Source: Pomphorhynchus laevis
Lineage: Eukaryota > Acanthocephala > Palaeacanthocephala > Echinorhynchida > Pomphorhynchidae
Assembly (NCBI GenBank): GCA_012934845.2
Contig: WNNJ02000681.1
Coordinates: forward strand, 30,559 to 94,558
Direction: 5' to 3'
DNA: 64,000 bases
Positions within the stretch are counted from its first letter, which is position 1; every line of letters begins with the position of its first letter. Positions 22,181 to 31,652 of this stretch are shown here, in pieces. The translations under genes and the position numbers were made by a program. Under the pieces are notes generated by a model. That model had not been told where the DNA came from, searched no databases, and saw nothing but the letters and a program-made list of their open reading frames with translations.

Positions 22181-23600
22181 TAAAATAAACAAAACATAAT
22201 AATGCTAAATCAAAATTTAATAATTAAATAATAAAATTAATAATTGTTTTTAGATTTTTTATAATTTAAATCACAGACGTTGTATCAGAATAAGAATTAG
22301 AGGTCATCAGGTGGAACTGCTTGCTATCAGGTTTCGGCCCCTAACTCCTTTACCCAACATAGCAGCGGGGCCAAATACATGCTAATGATGTATTTCCTCT
22401 GATAAAACTATCTAGTATCGTATTCTAATACAAAGTATATTTATTATCCATCCATAAAAATTTGCCACTTAAGAGTTTAAATTTGTTCTTTATATTATTG
22501 TGTTGATTTATATATTTTACTATTTTCTGCTTGATGTTATTTTTATAGTAACCTAGTTTAAAATATGTATTTATTAAATTATTTAAATTATTTTGAAGAA
22601 AGTCAATATTGTTACAAATTGTTGCAATTCTTAAAATTTCATTATTTAATGTATTATATTTAATATTATATAGTATGCATGAATGATCATGCAAAAATAT
22701 GTTTCTTGTAAATTTTAATATGTCATCTTTACAATATAAATTAAAAGTAGTTTTAATTGATGTTAATTTAATGATCATATCAAGATATAGACTTTCTTTA
22801 TCATTATTATTGATTTGATTAAGAATGAGGCTACCTGGATAAATTTGTTCGCTTATTGAATAAAAATTGATAGAATTAAATACACATATAATATCAATAT
22901 ATCGAAACATATATTTCATATCTTTATATAATTTAGATTTATTTTTTAAACAGTTATGAACAAATTCATATTCTATAAAGCTTAAAAACAGGTCAGCTAT
23001 AATTGGACTACTATTACCACCCATTGGAACACCTTTTACTTGTCTAAATATAGATGTCCCTACTTTTAAATAATTTTGATTTATCAAAATATTTAAGGAT
23101 TCTATTAATTCAGTTTTTCCATATATTTATATTTACTTGATGGTTTAATTTAAAGCGTACTAAAATCGTATGTATTTATATTTTGAAAATTTATTCCTTT
23201 TGTCTGTTCTAAAAATTCTTTCGTAGAATTAATACTGAAATAGTGTTTTATACCAGTATTAATTTCGATTACCCTGCAATATTTTTTGAAGTGTGTTTTA
23301 ATTACTTTAAGTATTTTATTCATATAAACCAAAAGCGATTTTAATGTACATTTAAAAGCACTGTACATTTAAAACCACATTCACAAACATGATTTTTTAC
23401 TGAATTTGCAAATAAAGTTTACTTGTCTTAGAATCTTAGAGCCGAATAGACAATTTATTATGGCATCCGTGTATCGATACTCTGAGTGTTAACTGCCTTT
23501 TTTGCTATCAGATTTGTTCCAACGTAATTGTCGCATAGGTAGTTGTGCTAGAAATTCTTCATCAACTGAAATATATATTATACTCATATTTGATGTGATG
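22181..23600 (-). mobile_element. Penelope-like reverse-transcriptase element, decayed
   Basis: Minus-strand element whose 3' end matches the truncated copy at 20108-20632 in the opposite orientation, so the two form large inverted repeats about 2 kb apart. It comprises a coding part at 22425-23368 and a 3' region at 22181-22424. The 5' limit is unclear; a large inverted repeat (23683-23932) lies just upstream. The abundant RT type in invertebrates with a GIPMGTNCAP-like motif is the nearest thing I know. The assignment to Penelope-like elements rests on that resemblance. Confidence 0.6.
22425..23368 (-). pseudogene. Reverse transcriptase, Penelope-like, broken
   Basis: The piece at 23150-23368 ends FQNINTYDFSTL, which fits RT motif A (YDFSTLYT). 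The piece at 22425-23087 contains FRQVKGVPMGGNSSPIIADL (motif B), YMFRYIDIICVFN where the catalytic YxDD has decayed to IDII, and IYPGSLILNQINNNDKESLY with LDMIIKL (motif D/E). The tail NNIKQKIVKYINQHNNIKNK is shared with the truncated copy. Loss of the second catalytic aspartate and a frame break between the pieces make it inactive. No GIY-YIG domain was seen downstream. Confidence 0.65.
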
Positions 23601-23682
23601 TTCAAAATATATTGTTCTTTTCATATTTTCTTTAAGTGTTATACAAGATAACACTTTAGAGAAAATTCGTTTCCAATCCGAA

Positions 23683-23932
23683 TTATTACAAGAAGGCGAG
23701 GAAACAGGAATATTTATTTGATTAGAAAAATCCAATATTTCGACGGCACTACGGCACGTCATCTTCAGGGTTGTATTTACTTTAGATCTCAAACTTTTTT
23801 AAGGATCTCAACCTTAAAAAAAGTTTGAGATCTAAAGTAAATGCAACCCTGAAGATGACGTGCCGTAGTGCCATCGAAATATTGGACTTTTCTAATCAAA
23901 TAAATATTCATTTTCCTCACCTTCTTGTAATA
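23683..23932. repeat. Large inverted repeat, about 122-bp arms, 6-7 bp loop
   Basis: The left arm (23683-23804) and right arm (23811-23932) are near-perfect reverse complements. Each contains ccctgaagatgacgtgcc then gtagtgccatcgaaatattg. The transcript would be a hairpin of more than 110 pairs. Motifs of the form GATGA ... ATCGAAA occur at the ends of several Penelope-like sequences in this window, so this may be an inverted terminal repeat pair belonging to the adjacent RT element. Confidence 0.85.
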
Positions 23933-24008
23933 ACACTTATATATGTTTATCGTGATAATCAAAATATAAGTTTGAAATATCGGAGAGGGATGAGTAAATA
24001 CTAATTTA

Positions 24009-24172
24009 TATTTCGCTAGATGTTGCTAGCATAATCAGAAATAAAAGTACATTTTGTTCATCAAATTGACTAGCAAGTTGTAAGTTTTGTTTCTAATAAA
24101 ATACATTTTGCATAACATATCAACAAATTATACGTTTTGTTTCTGATGATGCTAGCAGCATCTAGCGAAATG
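24009..24172. mobile_element. Short inverted-repeat element (MITE-like)
   Basis: Terminal inverted repeats of about 33 bp (tttcgctagatgttgctagc and tgctagcagcatctagcgaaa, extending into the ATAATCAGAAA / TTTCTGATGAT blocks) enclose about 95 bp without a frame. No target duplication could be fixed. Probably a non-autonomous DNA transposon. Confidence 0.7.
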
Positions 24173-25115
24173 TAATAAATTAAATTTCTTCATTACATTT
24201 GTTTACTGATCCGAAATTTGAAATTTAAAAATGATACATCAGTTATTTTGAAAGACGATATTTTCATTCAAAATAATCAGAATAATCAAAATGAATGTAT
24301 TCTATAATACTATAATTGTTGATAAATTTCAAATAGTTTACCCTTTTAAATTATATTATTACAGAAATGCATAGTATGACTGTAACAATTTTCGTGAACC
24401 GGATTGTCAACATTGACTGAATCTTAATTTCTTCGATATTTTATTCGAATCATATAAAAATAAACTGTTTTTTTTTGTTAGACGAAAGACTGAATACTTG
24501 CATTTTTACTATAAGACCGCTTTGAAGTACTGCGTAAAGTTTTGCTTCTTTCATAAAGACATTTAATCATAAAATGAACATGTTACAATGAATGACCATA
24601 TTCAAATTAAATTTGAATTTAAGCGCAAATATGCAATAAAATCAACATTAAAATATCACCATTATATATTTATTGGATATATAATATTCACAGATATCAT
24701 CATTCCCACTGTTGTACTGACGATGTTGTACAATTTTTACTTCTATTCTTGTACTTTCAATGAGCTTGTGATTTAATAAAATTTAATTTCAATCAAATAT
24801 TTTATATTCTTATCTAGTATTTTATTGGCATATTGTCTTTCAAACAATATTTTAAATTAATTTAAAGTCAGATTTAATTCAAATTATACGGAAAAATTGT
24901 TTAATAATTTGCAGATTTTTTAGGTACATAATATAACAAAATATCTGATAATTCATTTATAAATACAAAATTTATTTTATATTAGATAAATTTATTTTAT
25001 ATTTATTTTATAATAGATAATTATTATGTAAGAAGACTCCATTTTAAATTTGCGGAAAATCGAGAAAAGTCCAATATTTATTTTGTTTTCATATTTTCAG
25101 CCACTACTACGGTCA
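24173..25115. other. AT-rich region, nothing recognised
   Basis: AT-rich, with one 62-residue hydrophobic frame at 24588-24776 that lacks support. No repeat or RNA seen. Confidence 0.35.
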
Positions 25116-25410
25116 TTATTTACAAAACGTCATTGCAACGATAAAATTTACGTCGTAACCGTTGGCGGCAAAGTGATTCCAAACTGGCAAGTTGAGTTGT
25201 CCAAGACGTAGTACATGCTTGTGACCCAATAATCGAACATCAACCTTTTCGTCTGTTTTGTTCTTTGTAATGAGCCGCGCAACCATTACGCGGTATACGG
25301 TAGATCCCTCCAATTTTTCATATTTTGGTTTTATTTTGAATAAACTATAAATACCAGGACCAAGTTTACAAAACACGGTACTGTGAGAACCAATGTTTAA
25401 ATACGCTAGC
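25116..25410 (-). CDS. Candidate terminal exon, winged-helix-like
   Basis: A GC-richer open frame following the acceptor cgcatttag and running to a stop. It encodes LAYLNIGSHSTVFCKLGPGI then YSLFKIKPKYEKLEG. The first part resembles the HARE-HTH winged helix seen in ASXL proteins (LACLNAML...LFYKLPGRISLF). The second part (VYRVMVARLITKN, VDVRLLGHKHVLRLGQLNLP, NHFAANGYDVNF) is not recognised. It is an isolated block in AT-rich DNA with no partner exons found, so it could be a real last exon or a transposed gene fragment. The resemblance is by eye only. Confidence 0.4.
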
Positions 25411-27004
25411 CTAAATGCGCGTTGGAGATTATCAAATGAATAGCAATTTCATTAACTACAGATTTCGCAAACCAGGCCGCCATTCTAAATTATTTGGTGC
25501 TCTTCCGGGGAATCGGAAGAGACAAATAAGGATACTGGGATCTATCTTCGAATCCAGGCTACACTGGAGATCAGACATGGCAAAATGTTTAAATTAGTAA
25601 AAAGGTATAAAGTTGTTCTGGCGTGCAAGACGTTTAATTAACAGTTTGAGTAGGTGTATAGTAGTGCTCAACGCGTTTGTGTTGAGTGGCCAATACTTCT
25701 ACTCAAATAATCGTCCACCAGAATAACGTTATAGATTTTTAAAAAGGCTTCTAGAATTAATAAAAAAGAATTTAATAATGATGAATATTTGAAAAATAAA
25801 TTAATTAAAAGATATGTAAAGTTTAATAATGTAAAAATAAAAATTTCAGAATAATTTCAATTTTTTGAATGAATTTGACTTACTTTGTTTTTGTGTTTAA
25901 TTTAAAATCTTATGTACATTATTTGTTGTATAAAAAATGAAATAGAATTTTATTGTTTAAATGTGGCTTTATTTATTTTTATCATTGTTTTTACCATCAC
26001 AAATCCGGAAAGAAAAATAATTACGACAGTCAAAAGACAAATGTTTCCTGTATATGGGTTTGCAGAAGAGCGCATATGGGCGTAAAGATTTACTTTTCAT
26101 GAATTAAACGTTCATTGTTAATCGATGTTTTTTACTTTAATAAAATCTTGCATTTTTTAGTTGATAACGGGAGTTATCGAAATATCAAATAGAAATTTTC
26201 CTTCTTTCGTTGATCCAGCTCTAATAATTCTTTATCAATAAATGTATCATTATCGACTATTTAAATATAAGTGTAATACTCTATTTCAAACTGTAGGGAA
26301 GACAAAATAATATAAATGCTAAGAAGATGCAAGAAATTTCATATGCAAGAAATGCATATGAAAATCTCATTTCATAGATGGACAAAATCTCCAATATATG
26401 ACTTTTTGAGTTTGTCACATCAAATTAGTAATATTCCGAGGCGTTATTATAAATTTTGACATAAAATAATAAAGTAAATTTATAATATTAATAACTTTTA
26501 GCTGATTTTGAGCGAAGTTTAAACTAACATTTGTTTTTTAAATCTATATAATTAATACATCATTAATAATTCCGTCTCACATCGTTGTGCAGCGGTACGT
26601 TTGTTAGAATCTACTGATTTTCAAACAAAATCGACAATCTAGCGGTCTCCGTTATTGAACTCTTGATAAAAAATTAAAGATAACATAAATATATGTAAGT
26701 GAACAATGACATAATTGAAATCATGTGAGTTTGGTGTGTATAACATTTTAAATGATTGTTTTACTATAACCTTTTAATTGCGATTTAAAGTCAAAACTAA
26801 GTATATTCTGAAATAATAAGTATATTATTGATTCTGACAGAGTATATAATGAATTAAAATTTTGATAAATTTTTCTAAATATTAATTTAGAAACAGTAGC
26901 TCATTTCATACAAAATTGATATTCAAATCATTTGTAATTTTTTTAAAACGCACTATAAATATTTTTACAATTGAAATTCTTGTTATTTTTATTCTGCACG
27001 TTGG
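25411..27004. other. AT-rich region with little recognisable content
   Basis: The frame at 25415-25597 (NRKRQIRILGSIFESRLHWR) faintly resembles the LGxxFDxxLxW segment after a LINE RT domain but is too short to call. A TTGATAACgggaGTTATCGAAAT inverted motif at 26160-26182 resembles the Penelope-like terminal motifs. Otherwise nothing. Confidence 0.35.
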
Positions 27005-27487
27005 TTTAAATTAATATACCTGTGCAATCATTGTTACTATTTAAATTTTGATGACTGTTTTTATCCTGAACGCTGCTTTAATCCTATCTATAAGCCAACA
27101 GCAGCACACTACATTTCAGTATTGGTGGACCTCATCAGTTACTGATCCAATACCTACATTTCACGTTTCGGTTTTATAATGTTAACTGACAATCAGTTAA
27201 CTCGTCTGATTTTACTGACAATTAGATTTCATAAAAGACTTTCTTACATTTTGCAAATTTAATTGAAATCATCTCTGATTTCTAATTAAATCTGCGTTTG
27301 TAGGGGAAGGTGCTACCTTCAATTTAAAAACCTACCTAAAATTGCAATTAATTACTGCTATCAAACTAGTCATCTATAGTTTGTTTCCTAATTTTAATTT
27401 GGTTTACCATGGGAGTCGTTTATTATTGAAATTTTAATGGCTGTTTTTATTCTGAACGCTGCTTCAATCCTATCTATAAGTGAACAA
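27005..27487 (-). repeat. Hammerhead-like tandem repeat, minus strand, left part
   Basis: About 1.3 units in minus orientation: gttttataatgttaactgac, the ribozyme-like core, gcttatagataggatt and the aaaatttaaatagtaacaat block, all matching the 6.3-7.2 kb array. The array continues at 30398-30690; the intervening 2.9 kb is an inserted LINE. Confidence 0.75.
27099..27144 (-). ncRNA. Hammerhead-like motif, probably inactive
   Basis: On the minus strand: CAGTAA-CTGATGA-GGTCCACCAATACT-GAAA-TGTAGTG-TG-CTGCTG. CTGATGA and GAAA are intact, but the nucleotide before the predicted cut is G rather than A, C or T, and stem I has one mismatch. The overlapping hairpin GGTATTGG/CCAATACT is perfect apart from one G-T pair. 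Confidence 0.4.
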
Positions 27488-27853
27488 CAAATTTTTTTTA
27501 TTTTAACGAGGCAAATGCACATGACCACAACAAAACAAAAATGTAAATCATGTATCGAGAAGGTGTGAACGGAGGAAGTGTTTGAATGTGATAAAGAAGG
27601 AAGCGTGGCGGACGTCGAGAGGGAGTTGATTTCAGGCGAGTGGGGCGGCGACGGGGAAGGATCGGATACCGTAGTTGTTGGAATAATTGGGAACGTGGAG
27701 TAAGAGGGTATGACGGGAACGCAGCTATAGCGAGGTGGGGCGAGTGTCGTCTAATACAATACAATAATTTATTTAACGTGGCAAATGCGTGCAAAATGCA
27801 CGCTTACATGACCACTAACAAACAAAAAAAAGAACATCAAAGGTCACAGGTAA

Positions 27854-28324
27854 TTAGTTAATTGTTGAAAAAGAATTGGATTTGGCGTTCCAAATCCAAT
27901 GGAAGGAGCGGAAGCCAAAAGAGGTAGAGTAGATTGGGATATGTAAAAGAAGGGAATTACGGGAACGCAGAGCACAATACACAGTACGAGAATTGTCGAG
28001 AAAAGGAAGGTTGAGAAATGAAGGGGTATGAGAAGTTATAAGGCGAAAAGCAATGATAAGAAGACGAATTTGAACACGACAATAAATGGTAGGCCAATCA
28101 AGAGAAACAAGATAGTGGGATGTATGATCAAAACGACGAAGACGGAGGAGAACTCGAACGGCAGCGTTGATGATGCGTTGTAAAGGAAGAAGAGTGGATT
28201 TAGGTGAGTTGGAAAATAGACTAAGACAGTAATCAAGTCTTGAGAAAAGAAGAGAAGATATGAGAGTCGTACAAGAAGGGAAATCGATCAATCTACGAAC
28301 TTGACGGAGATTGCGGAGTATCAA
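27854..28324 (-). pseudogene. LINE carboxyl-terminal region
   Basis: 156 residues: LRNLRQVRRLIDFPSCTTLI, SRLDYCLSLFSNSP, LLPLQRIINAAVRVLLRLRR, FDHTSHYLVSLDWPTI and SFGFRSFHWIW. This is the post-RT region of CR1/L2-type LINE proteins, whose usual landmarks are SRLDYC and LQ-IINAAVR. It is open over its full length but separated from the RT by breaks. Confidence 0.7.
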
Positions 28325-28477
28325 GGTAGATGAGCGTACTTTATCACTAACGAAAGGTTTAAGTGAAAGTCGGTTGTCGAAATGAAAGCCTAGGAAAACG
28401 AGATTATCAACGATAGGAAGAATTGTAGAATTTAGTGATACGGAAGAAGGTTCTACGCCGAAGCTTCGAGGTAGGAT

Positions 28478-28918
28478 TCACATAATTTTAGATTTATCAG
28501 GATTCAGAGAAAGGCGAAGGGAAGAAAGATTGTTTGAAATTGAGACAAGACAGCTGGAAACAGAAACACTAAGATCATGAATACGATAAGCAGGTGCGTG
28601 AGCATAGATGAGAATGTCATCAGCATATTGCATAACATGGAAGTTAAATTTATGAGAAATCGAAGACAAGTCACCGAGAAGAAGAGAGAAAAGCATAGGG
28701 CCTAATACGGAGCCTTGTGGAACACCGGTCGGGATGGATGAAGGATGGGAGAGAGAAGAGTTAGAATAGACGCGAAATGTACGGTTTGACAGATATGAAG
28801 AAAACCATGAAACAGTGGGTAAAGAGAAGCCATAGTCCTTGTGGACTATGGGAATGATCAATGAGGCAAAATATACAGTGGGATGAGATATGTTTGGTTT
28901 ACGGGGGAGGATCCACAT
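28478..28918 (-). pseudogene. LINE reverse transcriptase, second RT segment
   Basis: Contains TVSWFSSYLSNRTFRV, SIPTGVPQGSVLGPMLFSLL (motif B), MQYADDILIYAHAPA (catalytic YADD) and SLRLSLNPDKSKIM. The catalytic residues are intact. The fragment starts abruptly near the thumb-proximal SYLS block. Confidence 0.75.
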
Positions 28919-28929
28919 TATTTAGGACT

Positions 28930-29894
28930 TTTCGGGGTTTAGAACGAGATAAAGATTGGAGACGTTTGTAGATAGAAGAAAGACATTTGGAGGCAGAAAT
29001 TGCGATATCGTGTATGCGATGGGCGGGTGCATGAGCATATATGAGGATATCATCGGCGTATTGCTTGACGTTAAAGGAGAAAGGTTTTATAAACGGAGAG
29101 AGATCGTCAAGCAGAAGAGAGAAAAGCAGTGGACCTAAGAATGAACCTCGTGGGACCCTACAAAAATAGGGATGGGAGGGGAGGATGATAAATTAGAACA
29201 GACGTGAAAGGAATGATCGGATAGATATGAGGCAAACCATGCTACGGAGGAGGAAGAAAAGCCGTAATCATTACGAAGGCGATTAAGGAGGACGGAGTGG
29301 TCGACAATGTCGAATGCGGAAGAGAGGTCGAGGGAGATGATAACACTATATAGAGCCTTGTCTCGAGAAATGAGTAAGTCGTTGTAAACTTTCATGCAGG
29401 CGATTTCTGTGGAGTGATTAGAGCGGAAAGCGGATTGGAAAGGAGGGTACATATTGGATGAGGAGAGATAAGCGTTGATCTGTATAAAGATAAGGCGTTC
29501 TAAGAGCTTAGAAAGAGTAGGGAGCAGTGAAATGGGGCGATAGCTAGAAGGAAGGGAGGGGTCGAGCGATTGTTTCTTTAGGAGGGGCTAACAATTGCAG
29601 ATTTCCAGTGTGAAGTGAAGAAACGACTGCGGATTGACAAGTTAAACATGGTTGTGAGAAAAAGGGATATCGATGAGCATATGGATTTAACTATGTGGAT
29701 AGGCAGGGGATCGGCAGGTGAGGTTTTGCTGGGCAATGACATGAGAAAATATGAAACTTCGGTAAGTGAGACAGGGAGAAGATGAAAGAGTTCCGGAAGG
29801 ATGAGGCTAGGCATAGCAGAATGGGATATGATGGAGACTGGGATGTGAGAGAGCAACGTGGATACATTGGTCTGAAGAAATGACGAATAATCAT
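28930..29894 (-). pseudogene. LINE reverse transcriptase, first RT segment
   Basis: 29578-29894 gives VSYFLMSLPSKTSPADPLPI and SRFFTSHWKSAIVSPS. 29135-29452 gives FQSAFRSNHSTEIACMKVYN, YSVIISLDLSSAFDIVDHSV (motif A) and VAWFASYLSDHSF. A further piece to about 28930 includes KQYADDILIYAHAP in another frame. The breaks lie between these pieces. The upstream piece is nearly identical to 43153-43374 on the plus strand, so the family was recently active. Confidence 0.7.
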
Positions 29895-30397
29895 GGGGAT
29901 TAATGTTGCAAGACGAAGAGGAGCGAGAAAGGATTGAGTTGAAAGTATGCCAGTGAGATATAGAGTTTAATGAAGTGTTGATTTTATGCTACCAGAAGGA
30001 GTTGCATTTGGTACGTAGTATTTGGAGATGAGACCGGCGAAGAGCAAGATTGGAATCACGGAGAGACGGAGAGAGCGAGTAGATATCACGTCTGAAAGAG
30101 CGGTGATATACTCGAAAAGCATAACGGAGTCGACGCTTTGAGAGTAGGCATTGGATGTCAAACCATGGGGGACTGTGCAAGCGACGGTGTGGGTGAGGCT
30201 TGAAGAGCAAGAGAAGATCGAGAATGAATGTGAGTTCAGGGTCGATAAGAAAGGCGAGATTGTGAGGATAGAAATATGTTATTGTGGGATAGGATAGAGA
30301 CGATTTGAGTAAGGCAGAGCGGAGAAGGGAGAGGTCAAGATTTCTCCAAGGGCGACGTAGGATTGTAGGTGTTTGAGGAGGGGTGTGACAGTATGTA

Positions 30398-30690
30398 ACA
30401 TTTCAATATTGCTGAACCTCATCATCTATTGATCCAATAACTACATCTCACATTTCGGGTTTTTAATGTTGGATGACGATCACTCGACTCGTCTGCTTTT
30501 ATTGTCAATCAGATTGAATGAAAGATTTTCGTCTGACATCTTACAAATTTAAATGGAAATCATTTCTTATTTCAAATTAAATCAGCGTTGGTAGGGGAAT
30601 TTTCTATCTACAATTTGAAAATATACCTATTATCTAATTAGTTACCATGATCAAAGTAGTCATCTATAGTTTTCTCCTCTGCTGTTCGTT
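30398..30690 (-). repeat. Hammerhead-like tandem repeat, minus strand, right part
   Basis: Continues the 27005-27487 array on the other side of the LINE. It includes the core with GATGATGA in place of CTGATGA and an intact GAAA. It then carries, in minus orientation, the caga-cgag, aatcagcg and ctatagatgact blocks. The LINE joins exactly in the stem I strand that should follow the cut site. Confidence 0.7.
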
Positions 30691-30824
30691 TTTTGAATTC
30701 AATATTGTACCATTATTCTTTTTTCTCCCTATTTCGATTTTGAAATCTCTCTTGTAATATAATTTTTCATACGTGTACATTTTACAAGCTAATATATTTG
30801 CTTGTTGTTAAATAAAAAAATTAT

Positions 30825-31563
30825 TCTGTTTTTTAGGCATTATTAATTATCCACACGAGAAAAACAATTTTTTTTGTTAGAGTTAATTATAACAACGTTT
30901 CGGTCAATCACAGTGACCCTTTTCAAGTTGAAAGTTTTCAAACACAAATCGCCTTATATTACATAAGTGCGGAAGAAAATGAACATGTTTTCTTAGTCCA
31001 TAGTGTCGATAGGAATTTTTAAATTATAATTTGATTTATTTCCATGCATCCTTTCACCACTGCCGTTGATGTGTATAGACTCAAAAATTATCCGTCTATA
31101 ATAATTTGATTCTTTTGCAAGAATTTTGATATTATCGAATTCAATATTATGTCCTTTCATGACAGAATGGTTTAAAACAGCAGATGACATGTCCCCTTTC
31201 CTTAGAGCATTACGATGTTCCTTAATTCTAAGGTGTAATGGTCGTTTCGTCTGACCCACGTATGTAGCTTTACAATCTTTACATTTTATCTCATATACGA
31301 GACCTAACGTTTTTTGAGATAAGGGTCTCCGTTTGAACATAGATGCTACATACGTGCTAGGTGGACAGTAAATTGTAGGACGTGATGTTTGTCGTCTAAG
31401 ACCATCTTCAAGTTTGTTCAGGCTACGGTTGTCAACGAAAGACGATCGTAAATATATTTTAGTTTTTGCTTGGTCTTTTTTATCATGTGTTGATGCAAAA
31501 AATATATTCTTCGACTTTCGATCTGCTTAGGTGATGGCCCATTTGGGAAAGCCACGATTTTTA
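30825..31563 (-). repeat. Left inverted terminal repeat of the Penelope-like element
   Basis: About 738 bp, near-identical to the reverse complement of 33215-33749 plus 37740-37938. Within it a minus-strand frame (30993-31340) repeats the last 115 residues of the element protein, including the whole GIY-YIG domain. It ends in NLKIPIDTMD, the end that the LINE has displaced in the right copy. Confidence 0.9.
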
Positions 31564-31652
31564 CGAAAGTAATTCCAACTTGTGCAAAAGTCAAATCAGG
31601 AATCGTTGGTTTTAACAAATCCGAATTGCAAAGAAAATTGTGCTGTACCATA

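Larger units (their letters stand above)
27488..30397 (-). mobile_element. CR1/L2-like LINE, chimeric or duplicated, inserted into the tandem array
   Basis: Minus-strand LINE with an A-rich 3' end at 27488-27505 (aaaataaaaaaaatttg on its sense strand). Its 5' edge lies in the stem I region of a ribozyme-like unit near 30390. Going from 5' to 3', a segment before and within RT (30240-28920) is followed by a second RT segment that starts again at the GFS-SVAWF-SYLS block (28918-28478) and runs to the LINE carboxyl end (27854-28324). Thus the RT centre is present twice, from two copies of one family. A close relative is at 41.1-44.1 kb. Confidence 0.7.
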
